Positions 1-8,290 are shown, counted from the stretch's first letter. The stretch: 64,000 bases of DNA from Streptomyces xanthophaeus (GCF_030440515.1 NZ_CP076543.1:5776501-5840500), one strand, 5' to 3'. Numbers and translations are program-made. Notes: generated by a model from the sequence alone, not told the origin.

Positions 1-1230
1 GACGAGCTGACCGTCGCCCGCGTCGGCGAGAGCGCCCTGCCGCTCAGCGCCCAGATCGACGCGGCCAAGGGCGCCGCCCCCGAGGGCGAGGTCGTGTCCG
101 TGTGGCCCGCCCCCGACACCGAGGCCACCACCCGCGTGATCATGGAGAGCCCGGGCCTCCCCGAGGGCGAGACCCTCACCGTCTTCGTCGACCCGTATAC
201 GGCCGAGGTGCGCGGGCAGCTCGCCACCGTCGGCGACGCGCTGCCGCTGCGGGCGTGGCTGAGCGAGTTCCACTCCAGCCTCCAGCTCGGCGAGTTCGGC
301 CGGAACTACAGCGAGCTCGCCGCGAGCTGGATGTGGGTGGTCGCGCTCGGCGGACTCGCCCTGTGGCTCGGCCGCCGCCGCAAGCGCAGGTCGCAGCTGG
401 TCCTCCCGGACCGCACGGCCACCGGCCGCCGCCGCACCCTGTCCTGGCACGGCGCCGTCGGCCTGTGGGCCGTCGCCGGACTCGTCGTCCTCTCCGCCAC
501 CGGCCTGACCTGGTCGAAGTACGCCGGCGAGAACATCGGGCAGCTCCAGGACAGCCTCGGCGGGGCCACCCCCGCCGTCTCCGCGCAGCTCAGCGCCGGG
601 GCGGACGCCGGCTCGGGCGAGCACGCCGGGCACACCATGCCCGACGGCACGCAGATGGCCCCGCCGCCCGCACCCGCCGCCGACGTCGGCATCGACAAGG
701 CCGTGGACGCCGCCCGGGCCGCGGGTGTCACCGAGGCGCTCCGCGTGACCCTGCCCGCCAAGGGCAAGGGCTACGTCATCAAGGAGCAGGACAAGCTGGT
801 GCCGGTGCACCTGGACTCGGTTGCCGTCGACCCCGCGGACGCCCGCGTCATGGACGAACTGCGCTTCGCCGACTACCCGGTCCTCGCCCAGATGACCCGC
901 TTCGGCATCGACCTGCACATGGGTACGACCTTCGGACTCGCCAACCAGATCGCGCTGGCCGCGCTCGCCGTCGCCGTGATGTTCCTCGTCTTCTGGGGCT
1001 ACCGCATGTGGTGGCTGCGCCGGCCGACGAAGGACCGCAAGCTGTCCGTCGGCCGCGCCCAGCCGCGCGGTGCCTGGCGCAAGCTCCCGGTGACCCTGCT
1101 GCTGCCGCTGGCCGCGGTGACCGCCGTGATCGGCTGGTTCGTGCCGCTCCTCGGGATCAGCCTGGTCGTCTTCCTCGCGGTCGACGTCCTGCTGGGCTTC
1201 GTCGCGGGCCGCCGGGCCAAGGCCGCGTAG
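1..1230 (+). CDS. PepSY-associated transmembrane protein (5' end missing)
   Basis: The reading frame is open from base 1, so the start lies upstream of the window. The first part reads as a PepSY domain, ending in a segment typical of the family around VFVDPYTAEV. Four hydrophobic stretches follow: about 320-365, 450-500, 950-1020 and 1085-1215. Basic cytoplasmic linkers separate them, and a Met/His-rich loop (EHAGHTMPDG, near 620) lies between the second and third. PepSY_TM proteins are membrane proteins often linked to metal or siderophore handling; the substrate here is unknown. A strong hairpin follows 26 bases after the stop. Family assignment is good, function is not known. Confidence 0.8.
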   Translation, partial: DELTVARVGESALPLSAQIDAAKGAAPEGEVVSVWPAPDTEATTRVIMESPGLPEGETLTVFVDPYTAEVRGQLATVGDALPLRAWLSEFHSSLQLGEFGRNYSELAASWMWVVALGGLALWLGRRRKRRSQLVLPDRTATGRRRTLSWHGAVGLWAVAGLVVLSATGLTWSKYAGENIGQLQDSLGGATPAVSAQLSAGADAGSGEHAGHTMPDGTQMAPPPAPAADVGIDKAVDAARAAGVTEALRVTLPAKGKGYVIKEQDKLVPVHLDSVAVDPADARVMDELRFADYPVLAQMTRFGIDLHMGTTFGLANQIALAALAVAVMFLVFWGYRMWWLRRPTKDRKLSVGRAQPRGAWRKLPVTLLLPLAAVTAVIGWFVPLLGISLVVFLAVDVLLGFVAGRRAKAA

Positions 1231-1255
1231 CCGCAGCGCCTTACGTCACGAACGA

Positions 1256-1292
1256 GGTGGGCCCGTACTCCCCAGGGGAGTACGGGCCCACC
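1256..1292. terminator. Bidirectional hairpin terminator
   Basis: Perfect 18-bp inverted repeat (1256-1273 with 1275-1292) between two convergent genes. It has no T-run, as is usual in Streptomyces, and probably ends transcripts from both sides. Confidence 0.75.
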
Positions 1293-1313
1293 GTCGTCAG
1301 GCCGACCGGCAGC

Positions 1314-1910
1314 TCAGGGGGCGTACTTGTAGCCGACCCGGCGCACCGTCTGGATCGCGGCGCGGTGGGAGGCGCCCAGCTTGCGGCGCAGACGGGCGAT
1401 GTGGACGTCCACGGTCCGGCCGTCGCCGACGTGCCCGTAGCCCCAGACCGTGGTGACCAGCTGGTCCCGGCTGTGCACCCGGTGCGGGTGCTGCACCAGG
1501 TGGGCCAGCAACTCGAACTCCAGGTACGTCAGGTCGAGCACCCGGCCGTCGACCTCGGCGGTGCGCTGCGCCGAGTCGATCCGGACCAGGGCGTCACCCG
1601 GACCGGCCGGCGCGGGGGCGGCGGGGGCCGGCTGCACGGCGGCGGCCACCGCCTGCGGGGCGAAGGCGATCGGAGGCTGCTGGTCGGCCGGTACGAGCAC
1701 CAGGTAGCCGACCATCGGCGGCTGGCCCGGCAGCGCCGGCAGGGTGTGCTGGGGCGCGGGCAGCCAAGTGGCCCCCGGCGGCAGGAGGTCCACGACCCGG
1801 GCCACTTCGTCTCGGTCAACGGAACGCAGCCGGTGGCGCGGACTGGGCGGATAGGTCAGGGAAGAGGTCGCAGCGGTGGCGGCGGAGGAGAGGGAGCGGG
1901 TGTTCGCCAT
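1314..1910 (-). CDS. Winged helix-turn-helix (OmpR/PhoB-type) transcriptional regulator
   Basis: A 198-residue protein. The C-terminal ~95 residues form an OmpR/PhoB DNA-binding domain, with LTYLEFELLAHLV, the recognition-helix region VDVHIARLRRKLG and the closing IQTVRRVGYKYAP. The N-terminal half has no receiver domain (no phospho-acceptor Asp pocket) and instead holds a Pro/Ala-rich stretch, so it is not a classical response regulator. ATG start at 1910. It is transcribed towards the hairpin at 1256-1292. The target is unknown. Its position beside glnII suggests, but does not show, a link with nitrogen control. Confidence 0.8.
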   Translation of the reverse strand: MANTRSLSSAATAATSSLTYPPSPRHRLRSVDRDEVARVVDLLPPGATWLPAPQHTLPALPGQPPMVGYLVLVPADQQPPIAFAPQAVAAAVQPAPAAPAPAGPGDALVRIDSAQRTAEVDGRVLDLTYLEFELLAHLVQHPHRVHSRDQLVTTVWGYGHVGDGRTVDVHIARLRRKLGASHRAAIQTVRRVGYKYAP

Positions 1911-1925
1911 GAGTGGTCAGCTCTT

Positions 1926-2153
1926 TCACGCGGAGTGGTCGGCAGGAGACGTGCGTACGTCGTCGATGTCGATACCGCGCAGACCGAAGGCCTCGGGGAA
2001 GGTCAGGTGGGTGATCCCGGAGGCTTTAGAGGGCCGGCGCGTTCTTCGCGCGGCAACACTCCCGGTCGTAATCGTGATCCTGACGGGACGGCCAGAAAGG
2101 CTCGAGGTCGCTGCGACCTGACGAGGTGTGCGAAGGGCTGGCCATGGCCCCAT
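1926..2153 (-). CDS. Possible small ORF upstream of the winged-helix regulator
   Basis: A 75-codon frame ends 15 bases before the regulator start. Only its second half (from about 2040 down to 1926) has the GC-rich third positions expected of a Streptomyces gene, so a shorter start near the GTG around 2061 is possible. No family is recognised. It could equally be leader sequence of the regulator mRNA. The rest of the 1911-2353 gap holds a candidate promoter and the glnII terminator, and no other gene is seen. Confidence 0.25.
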   Translation of the reverse strand: MGPWPALRTPRQVAATSSLSGRPVRITITTGSVAARRTRRPSKASGITHLTFPEAFGLRGIDIDDVRTSPADHSA

Positions 2154-2207
2154 TCAAGCAGATGTCATGTCTCCGGGGCAGGCTCCGTCTCACCCTGTGG
2201 ATGGGAA

Positions 2208-2237
2208 TCTCACATACCGAGTCCACCCCCCTGTCAA
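2208..2237 (-). promoter_or_regulatory. Candidate promoter for the winged-helix regulator
   Basis: On the minus strand a perfect TTGACA (2232-2237) is followed 18 bases later by TGAGAT, a weak -10 match. It points towards the regulator and lies between it and the glnII terminator. The -35 is convincing, the -10 is not. Confidence 0.35.
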
Positions 2238-2249
2238 TCCGGGACAAAA

Positions 2250-2289
2250 GGCAGCGCCCGCCACCCCCTTGGGGGTGGCGGGCGCTGCC
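2250..2289 (-). terminator. glnII terminator
   Basis: Perfect 19-bp inverted repeat (2250-2268 with 2271-2289) about 65 bases downstream of the glnII stop. Confidence 0.75.
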
Positions 2290-2353
2290 AGTGGTCATCG
2301 GCCGAGCGTGGTCCCGGCGGTGCCGGACCGGTGTCGTTACTGAACCCCGGTCG

Positions 2354-3373
2354 TCAGACCAGGCCGTCCTTCTCCAGGCCGGCGCAGCAGGTGTCCGTGA
2401 TGAGACGGGTCACCACGTACGGGTCCACGTTCGCGTTCGGACGGCGGTCCTCGATGTAGCCCTTGCCGTCCTTCTCCACCTGCCACGGGATACGGACCGA
2501 CGCGCCGCGGTCCGAGACGCCGTAGCTGAACTCGTTCCAGGGGGCGGTCTCGTGCAGACCCGTCAGACGCTCGTCGATGCCGGCGCCGTAGTTCTTCACG
2601 TGGTCGAGCGGCTTGCTGCCCTCGCCCAGCGCCTCGCACGCGGAGATGATCGCGCGGTAGTCCTCGCGCATCGCCTTCGTGGAGAAGTTGGTGTGCGCGC
2701 CCGCGCCGTTCCAGTCACCCTTGACCGGCTTCGGGTTCAGCGTCGCGGAGACGTTGAAGTCCTCGGCCGTGCGGTAGAGCAGCCAGCGCGCGATCCACAG
2801 CTGGTCCGAGACCTCCAGCGGGCCGACGGGACCGACCTGGAACTCCCACTGACCGGGCATGACCTCGGCGTTGATGCCGGAGATGCTCAGGCCCGCCGCG
2901 AGGCAGTGGTCCAGGTGCTTCTCGACGATCTCGCGGCCGAAGATCTCGTCCGAGCCCACACCGCAGTAGTAGCCACCCTGCGCGGCCGGGAAGCCGTTCA
3001 CGGGGAAGCCGAGCGGACGGGTGCCGTCGAAGAAGGTGTACTCCTGCTCGATGCCGAAGATCGGCTCCTGCGCGGCGAACTTCTCGGCGACCGGACGCAG
3101 CAGCGCGCGGGTGTTCGACTCGTGCGGGGTCATGTCGATGTTCAGGACCTCGCACAGGACGAGGACGTTGTCGCCGCCGCGGATCGGGTCCGGGCAGGAG
3201 AAGACCGGGTTGAGCACGCGGTCGGACGCGTGGCCCTCGGCCTGGTTCGTGCTCGATCCGTCGAAGCCCCAGATCGGCAGCGCGTCGCCGTCCCCGAGGA
3301 TCTTCGTCTTGGAGCGAAGCTTCGCCGTCGGCTCGGTGCCGTCGATCCAGATGTACTCAGCCTTGTAGCTCAC
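2354..3373 (-). CDS. glnII: Glutamine synthetase, class II (GSII)
   Basis: Cytoplasmic enzyme joining ammonia to glutamate with ATP. The ~340-residue length and eukaryote-like class II sequence distinguish it from the 469-residue class I enzyme at 20466. Visible class II features include KAEYIWIDGTEP at the N terminus, LPIWGFDGSST, GIEQEYTFFD, NAEVMPGQWEFQVGP and GDWNGAGAHTNFS. The GTG at 3373 is preferred over the ATG at 3382: GAGG lies nine bases upstream of the GTG, the ATG has no room for a ribosome site, and the resulting N terminus fits the family. GSII lacks an adenylylation site, so control is probably mainly transcriptional, through the GlnR box at 3454-3491. Confidence 0.95.
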   Translation of the reverse strand: MSYKAEYIWIDGTEPTAKLRSKTKILGDGDALPIWGFDGSSTNQAEGHASDRVLNPVFSCPDPIRGGDNVLVLCEVLNIDMTPHESNTRALLRPVAEKFAAQEPIFGIEQEYTFFDGTRPLGFPVNGFPAAQGGYYCGVGSDEIFGREIVEKHLDHCLAAGLSISGINAEVMPGQWEFQVGPVGPLEVSDQLWIARWLLYRTAEDFNVSATLNPKPVKGDWNGAGAHTNFSTKAMREDYRAIISACEALGEGSKPLDHVKNYGAGIDERLTGLHETAPWNEFSYGVSDRGASVRIPWQVEKDGKGYIEDRRPNANVDPYVVTRLITDTCCAGLEKDGLV

Positions 3374-3420
3374 GGGCCCCATCCTCAGACTCTGCGGGTG
3401 CTGCTGGTCGCTGCTTCATC

Positions 3421-3440
3421 GCTGCGGTGATGACCGCAGC
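3421..3440. promoter_or_regulatory. Inverted repeat in the glnII upstream region
   Basis: Perfect 8-bp inverted repeat with a 4-base spacer (GCTGCGGT / ACCGCAGC), between the GlnR box and the glnII start. It could be a leader hairpin or an operator; its role is unknown. Confidence 0.4.
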
Positions 3441-3453
3441 GTGCCCGCCCGCG

Positions 3454-3491
3454 ATTTCTCTTCCGTTGCCCGTGTGTGAACCCCGTGTTAC
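3454..3491 (-). promoter_or_regulatory. GlnR box upstream of glnII
   Basis: Read on the minus strand: GTAAC-N6-TTCAC-N6-GCAAC-N6-GAAAT. This fits the known Streptomyces GlnR pattern of alternating GTNAC-like and GAAAC-like half sites with six-base spacers. It has the same 38-base layout as the glnA box at 20329-20366. It lies 81 bases upstream of the glnII start, a usual position for GlnR. Confidence 0.8.
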
Positions 3492-3568
3492 CGAGGTTTG
3501 CACCGCAGGTCGGGTGGGTTGTGCGGGTTGATGGCGGCGCGCCCGTCCGGGTGGGGCAGACTGGCCAC

Positions 3569-4528
3569 GTGAGCATTTCGTCTGATTTGAACTCCGCCGA
3601 AGGCCCCGCCGAGAGCGCCGCCGATCAGGCCCCCGCAGCCCGCCGCCCCCGGGTCGGACTGCTGGGCACCGGCCCCTGGGCGCACCGCACCCACGCCCCC
3701 GCCCTCGCCGCGCACGCCGGCTCCGACTTCGCCGGCGTGTGGGGCCGCCGGCCCGAGGCCGCGGCCGAGCTGGCCCACGAGTACGGCGTGAAGGTGTACG
3801 AAGACCCCGACGAGCTGTTCGCCGAGTGTGACGCCGTCGCCTTCGCCCTGCCGCCCGACGTACAGGCAGCCATGGCCGTCCGCGCCGCCGCCGCCGGATG
3901 CCACCTGCTCCTCGACAAGCCCGTCGCCACCACCGTGGAGGACGCCCGCGCCGTCGCCGAAGCGGTCACACGCCACCAGGTCGCCTCCGTCGTCTTCCTC
4001 ACCCTGCGCTTCGCCGAGCCCACCGCGGGCTGGGTCGAGGAACAAGCCGCACGCACCGGCTGGTTCACGGCCGCGGCCCACTGGCTCGGCGCCGTCTTCC
4101 CGCCCGACGGAACGCCCAGCGCCTACGCGGACTCGCCCTGGCGCAAGGCCAAGGGCGGGCTGTGGGACGTCGGCCCGCACGCCCTGTCCGTCCTGATCCC
4201 GGTCCTCGGCGAGGTCACCGCGATCAGCGCCACCCGAGGCCCCTCCGACGTGGTCCAACTGGCACTGCGGCACACCTCCGGCGCGGCCAGCACCGCCGTG
4301 CTCAGCCTGGGCGCCCCGCGCGCGGCCGCCGGGGTGGGCCTCGAACTGCGCGGCACCGAGGGCGTGCACGAACTGCCCGGCTGGAGCGACGTACCGGGCG
4401 CCTACGGGCGCGCCCTGGACGCACTGCTCACCGCGGCCCGGACGGGGGTCCCGGACCCGCGCGGGGCGGAGTTCGGGGCCCGGCTCACGGAGATCCTGGC
4501 CGAGGCGGAGGCGCAGCTCCCTACTTGA
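3569..4528 (+). CDS. Gfo/Idh/MocA-family oxidoreductase
   Basis: A 319-residue NAD(P)-dependent oxidoreductase. A Rossmann fold near residues 28-110 carries VGLLGTGPWAHRTHAPAL. The family's catalytic-region lysine is seen in LLLDKPVA, followed by an alpha/beta C-terminal domain with GGLWDVGPHALSVL. The GTG at 3569 is taken as start because it begins the conserved region and clears the GlnR box; an upstream frame to 3476 would overlap that box. The last eight bases overlap the convergent gene at 4521. The sugar or polyol substrate cannot be told from sequence. Confidence 0.85.
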   Translation: MSISSDLNSAEGPAESAADQAPAARRPRVGLLGTGPWAHRTHAPALAAHAGSDFAGVWGRRPEAAAELAHEYGVKVYEDPDELFAECDAVAFALPPDVQAAMAVRAAAAGCHLLLDKPVATTVEDARAVAEAVTRHQVASVVFLTLRFAEPTAGWVEEQAARTGWFTAAAHWLGAVFPPDGTPSAYADSPWRKAKGGLWDVGPHALSVLIPVLGEVTAISATRGPSDVVQLALRHTSGAASTAVLSLGAPRAAAGVGLELRGTEGVHELPGWSDVPGAYGRALDALLTAARTGVPDPRGAEFGARLTEILAEAEAQLPT

Positions 4529-5084
4529 TCACCGCGTTCGCCACGATGATGGCCAGGCCGATGGTGGCGTCCGCCATGCCGATCGCCAGGGCGGAGCCGA
4601 GCCGATAGCCCACGCGGAGCGCGACGAGCGCGCCCCAGCCGAACAGCAGGGCGGTGTTCACCCCCAGCCCGACGGCGGTCACCGCATAGGCGTCCCAGTC
4701 GAAGACCCCGGCGGCGACCAGCAGCAGGACGGTGGGCAGGGCGGCCACGATCAGCGGCCACTCGTTCCACAGCGCCAGGCCCAGCATCCGCCACCGGTGC
4801 CAGGCGGAGTCCTGCCGGTCGGAGGCCATGTGGTGCGAGTAGCCGTGCGCGAGCCCGGCGGTCGCGGCCGTCACGAGCACCCAGCTGGCGTCGTAGTACG
4901 GGGTGAACTGCTCCCCCTTCTGGTGCAGTGCGGCCAACAGCGCACTGGCCAGAACGGTCCCGTACACCCCGCCGAACATCCAGTCGGCCCCCCGCCGCCC
5001 GGGTCGTGAGCCCGCCGCGCCGGGGAGGGCCGGCTGGACTGCCTGGCCGTGTGGCTGCGGCGCCTTGTTCACATCCTCGTTCAC
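4521..5084 (-). CDS. Conserved membrane protein
   Basis: About 187 residues, with a short Pro/Gln-rich N terminus and four to five hydrophobic segments: GGVYGTVLASALLAAL, WVLVTAATAGLAHGY, PLIVAALPTVLLLVAAGV, YAVTAVGLGVNTALLFGWGAL and the C-terminal IGLAIIVANAVI. GTG at 5084 is chosen because AGGA lies six bases upstream; a longer start at 5159 has no clear ribosome site. A His pair (GYSHHMAS) sits between the second and third segments. No named family is recognised. Confidence 0.7.
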   Translation of the reverse strand: MNEDVNKAPQPHGQAVQPALPGAAGSRPGRRGADWMFGGVYGTVLASALLAALHQKGEQFTPYYDASWVLVTAATAGLAHGYSHHMASDRQDSAWHRWRMLGLALWNEWPLIVAALPTVLLLVAAGVFDWDAYAVTAVGLGVNTALLFGWGALVALRVGYRLGSALAIGMADATIGLAIIVANAVIK

Positions 5085-5189
5085 AACGGGTCCTCGGGTC
5101 CTCGCGTCCTTGGGGCCTTGGGTTTTTATCCGATACGTCACTTTTGTCGCTCTGGTCACCCTAAGGGGTGGAAGGTGGGGGCGAGGTGA

Positions 5190-6305
5190 AGAGGTGCGGC
5201 GGGGGCTCCGGTGGGCGGGACCTGCCCGACCGGAATCAGGGATGCGTATGGGGGTTTCCCGTCAGTCCCATCGTCCCTCCGTGTCGGGCCGGTCCCTCAA
5301 GGGCGCTCGTTCCTCGCGTCGCTTCGCGATGGCCTTCGGCCACCCTTGACCGACCGTCCCGCCCCGGAGAAACGAAAGACTGCCGGGAAGCCCCCAAAGG
5401 AACGGGCCGGGGGATCAAGACAGGGACGGGCGGCCAGAGATGCGCGAGCGATCCCGGCCGGCACGACCGAGAGACGGGGCCCATGGCAGATCGGGGCCCG
5501 TGTCGGGGGAGGCGCGTCCAATCGCTACGCGCTCCTCATCACTCAGCGTCCTCGGACCGTCCTGGGCTGGACATAGGCCGCCCACGACCCGTAGGCGCTC
5601 CTCATGGGAGGCGTCTGCCGGCTGATTGGGGTGAGGAGGGGTGGGGCTGCGGCTATGTCGTCGTGGATGCGGGTCAGTGCAGGTGGGCGGTCAGAGAGGC
5701 TGACCGTTTGCCTCAATTGCCCTCATCTATCCGTGAGCTTGTGGGGTGATGCTCGCGTTGACCCGTCTCCACGACGGAATAGCCGAGGTGTGGGCCCCTA
5801 CCGGCCGTCGGACGCGGTCAGGGAGAAGCGCGTAGCGATCTGGGGCGGCCTATGTCCAGCCCCGGACGGTCGTCGGTCGCACAGCGAGCGCGGGACCGGG
5901 GCCGTGGGCGGCCTATGTCCAGCCCAGGACGGGATGGAGACGCTGAGACGTCGGGAGCGCGTAGCGATTGGATGCGCTTCCCCCGACGCGGGCCCTGGTC
6001 TGTGATGGGCCCCGCCTCTCGGTCGTGGCTCTTCGCGCCCGACCGGGTCGCGCTTCTCTGGCCGCCCCGGTGGTCTCTTGTCGGCCGGCCCGTTCCTTTG
6101 GGGGCTTCCCGGCAGTCTTTCGTTTCTCCGGGGCGGGACGGTCGGTCAAGGGTGGAGCGCAGCGACATCGCGTAGCGACGCGACCGAAGGGAGCGCCCTT
6201 GAGGGAGCGGCCCGGCACGGAGGGACGATGGGACTGACGGGAAACCCCCATACGCATCCCTGATTCCGACCGAGCAGATCCCGACTACCCGCACCCCCGC
6301 CCCGC
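5190..6305. repeat. 1.1-kb gene-free element built from a long imperfect inverted repeat
   Basis: The left arm (about 5190-5586, + strand) matches the right arm (about 6305-5903, - strand). Two blocks are perfect: 53 bp (5231-5283 with 6216-6268) and 71 bp (5340-5410 with 6085-6155). A further 30-bp block (5557-5586 with 5903-5932) is also identical. Between the blocks identity drops. The centre (5587-5842) contains a second, smaller inverted repeat. No frame inside looks coding, and no transposase is present. It may be a non-autonomous mobile element, a decayed insertion or a structured intergenic repeat family. Confidence 0.8.
5650..5785. repeat. Inner inverted repeat inside the 1.1-kb element
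   Basis: 5650-5676 and the reverse complement of 5759-5785 agree at 23 of 27 positions. The 82-base loop holds a perfect 6-bp hairpin (CGGTCA, 5688-5693, with TGACCG, 5701-5706). The shape would allow a long stem in RNA or single-stranded DNA. Confidence 0.65.
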
Positions 6306-6309
6306 TTCG

Positions 6310-7746
6310 TCAGATTCTGATCGAGCAGCTCCCGAAAGCCTCCGCCTCCGCCCCCGCCGCCCCCACCACCCCCGCCAAGACGCCGAGTGCCCGGGTGAAC
6401 GCCGAGTCCGGGGGTGTCGCGTAGCCGACCACCAGGCCCTCGCGGGGTGGGGCCGGGTCGGCCGGGTGCTGGTAGGACGACAGGCCGTCCAGGGCCAGGC
6501 CCGCGGCGTGGGCCGCCGCGAGGGCGGGGGATTCCCGGCCCGGGGGGAGCTCCAGTACGGCGTGCAGGCCGGCCGAGATGCCCGTCACCCGGACCTCCGG
6601 GGCGCGTGCCGCCAGGACGGCGGCCAGTTGGTCGCGGCGGTTCCGGTAGCGCAGGCGCATCCGGCGCACGTGGCGGTCGTAGGCCCCGCACTCGATGAAG
6701 TCGGCCAGCGCCAGCTGGTCCAGCGTGCTCGCCCAGGACTCCCGCAGCCCCTTCGCGGCCAGCACCTGGTCACGCAGCTGGTCGGGGAGGACCAGCCAGC
6801 CCAGGCGCAGCGCGGGGGAGAGGCTCTTGCTCAGCGAGCCCGCGTACACCACGTGTTCGGGGGCCAGTCCCTGCAGCGCGCCGACCGGTTTGCGGTCGTA
6901 GCGGAACTCCCCGTCGTAGTCGTCCTCCACGATCACGCCGTCGGTGCCGCGGGCCCACTCCACCGCGGCGGCCCGCCGTGCGGGCAGCAGGCGGCCGCCG
7001 GTCGGGAACTGGTGCGCCGGTGTGAGCAATAACGTACGGGCCCGGGAGGGGAGTTCCTCCCCCAGCCGGGCGCCGTCCTCGTCGACGGGCACGGGGTGCG
7101 GGTGGACCCCCGCGGCCTGCAGGATGCCGTGGTGGAAGGGGAGCCCGTACGCCTCTACGGCCCAGTCGCGGGGCCGGACGGACGACAGGAGCCGCAGTCC
7201 GTTGGCGAAGCCGGAGCAGATCACGATGTTCTCGGGGCCGCAGCGCACGCCCCGCGCCCGGGACAGGTAGCCGGCCAGGGCCCGCCGCAGTTCGGGCCGG
7301 CCCTGCGGATCGCCCGGCCCGAAGGCCTCGGTGGGCGCCTCGGCCAGGGCCCGGCGGGCGCTGGCGGCCCAGGCGGCGCGCGGGAAGGAGGCGGGGTCGG
7401 GCTTGCCCTGGAGCAGGTCGTGGCGGGGCCGGTCGGGCGCGGGCCCGGCCGGGGCGGCCGGTGTGTCGGCGGTCGCGACCCCCTCGGCGACCTGGGTGCC
7501 GGAACCCTGCCGCGCCGTGAACCAGCCCTCGGCGACCAGCTCGGCGTACGCGTCCGCGACGGCGTTGCGGGCCAGCCCGAGGTCGGCGGCCAGCGTCCGG
7601 TACGGCGGCAGCCGGGTCCCGCCGGCCAGTCGGCCGCTGCGCACTGCGCTGCGCAGGGCCTGGGCGAGGGCGGTGCGCCGGGCGCCTTCGGCGGGGAGTT
7701 CCAGGTGCAGGTCGGCGCCGCCGGGTCCCTGGTCGGGAGTGGTCAT
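6310..7746 (-). CDS. MocR/PdxR-type regulator: GntR winged helix fused to a PLP aminotransferase-like domain
   Basis: 478 residues. An N-terminal GntR-type winged helix (about 20-90: RTALAQALRSAVRSGRLAGG, TLAADLGLARNAVADAYAEL) is joined to a fold-type I aminotransferase domain. The PLP lysine lies in AGSLSKSLSPALRLGWL, preceded by the cofactor Asp in VIVEDDYDGEFRYDR. MocR proteins sense PLP or amino-compounds and regulate vitamin B6 or linked metabolism; the effector here is unknown. Its ATG overlaps the stop of the MarR gene by four bases, so the two are co-translated. The stop codon lies directly at the edge of the inverted-repeat element, which may have replaced the original 3' flank. Confidence 0.88.
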   Translation of the reverse strand: MTTPDQGPGGADLHLELPAEGARRTALAQALRSAVRSGRLAGGTRLPPYRTLAADLGLARNAVADAYAELVAEGWFTARQGSGTQVAEGVATADTPAAPAGPAPDRPRHDLLQGKPDPASFPRAAWAASARRALAEAPTEAFGPGDPQGRPELRRALAGYLSRARGVRCGPENIVICSGFANGLRLLSSVRPRDWAVEAYGLPFHHGILQAAGVHPHPVPVDEDGARLGEELPSRARTLLLTPAHQFPTGGRLLPARRAAAVEWARGTDGVIVEDDYDGEFRYDRKPVGALQGLAPEHVVYAGSLSKSLSPALRLGWLVLPDQLRDQVLAAKGLRESWASTLDQLALADFIECGAYDRHVRRMRLRYRNRRDQLAAVLAARAPEVRVTGISAGLHAVLELPPGRESPALAAAHAAGLALDGLSSYQHPADPAPPREGLVVGYATPPDSAFTRALGVLAGVVGAAGAEAEAFGSCSIRI

Positions 7747-8234
7747 GGGCGCGGCTCCGATGTGAAGACGGCGTGGGTGGCCGTCAGGAAGCGGCGTACG
7801 GTCTCCCGTTCGGCGGGGTCGAAGGAGTCGAGCACCTGGAGCACCCCGTCGATCAGCGGCCCGAAGAACTCCCGGCCCAGACGGATCGCCGCCGGCTCGA
7901 CGCGCAGCAGGATCCGGCGCCGGTCGTGGTCGTCGCGGATCCGTGCGACGTGGCCGAGCCGTTCGAGCCGGTCGATCACGGCGGTGGTGCCGGCGGAGTT
8001 GAGGCCGAGCCGGGCGCCGAGCAGGCCCGCGGTGGCCGGTTCGTCCGCGCGGGCCGCGTCGAGCAGGCAGACCAGGGCGCGTACGTCGGTGGGGTGCATG
8101 CCGTTGCGGGCGGCGAAGTCGGCCTGGCGCAGACCGAACTCGACGGTGACCGCGCGCAGGAGGTGCACCAGTCGGAGGTTGTCGGGTTCCTCGGGTTCGG
8201 GTTCCCGGTGGTCCGGATTTCTGTCGTCGTCCAT
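7743..8234 (-). CDS. MarR-family transcriptional regulator
   Basis: 163 residues. A MarR winged helix is visible in ADEPATAGLLGARLGLNSAGTTAVIDRLERLGHVARIRDDHDRRRILLRV, where the DRR wing is typical. It is the first gene of a two-gene operon with the MocR-type protein and is divergent from the alpha/beta hydrolase. The shared upstream region contains two operator-like inverted repeats, so autoregulation and control of the hydrolase are likely. The ligand is unknown. Confidence 0.88.
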   Translation of the reverse strand: MDDDRNPDHREPEPEEPDNLRLVHLLRAVTVEFGLRQADFAARNGMHPTDVRALVCLLDAARADEPATAGLLGARLGLNSAGTTAVIDRLERLGHVARIRDDHDRRRILLRVEPAAIRLGREFFGPLIDGVLQVLDSFDPAERETVRRFLTATHAVFTSEPRP

Positions 8235-8253
8235 GGCGTCGCCCCCTGGCGGA

Positions 8254-8290
8254 ATCTCTCGTCGAGCGAGATTATCGCCTGGCGAGATAT
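8254..8290. promoter_or_regulatory. Two operator-like inverted repeats in the MarR/hydrolase divergent region
   Basis: First: ATCTC (8254-8258) with GAGAT (8268-8272), containing TCTCG-TCGAG-CGAGA (8257-8271). Second, read on the minus strand: TATCTCGCC facing GGCGATA, one base off perfect (8273-8289). The pattern resembles known MarR-family operators of actinobacteria. Confidence 0.5.

Noticed and set aside
2126..3430. 434-codon open frame opposite glnII
   Set aside because: Antisense to an unmistakable glutamine synthetase.
5604..6005. Short open frames inside the inverted-repeat element
   Set aside because: Arg/Gly-rich products, no ribosome sites, third-position bias not like a gene, and the translations mirror each other only because the DNA arms repeat.
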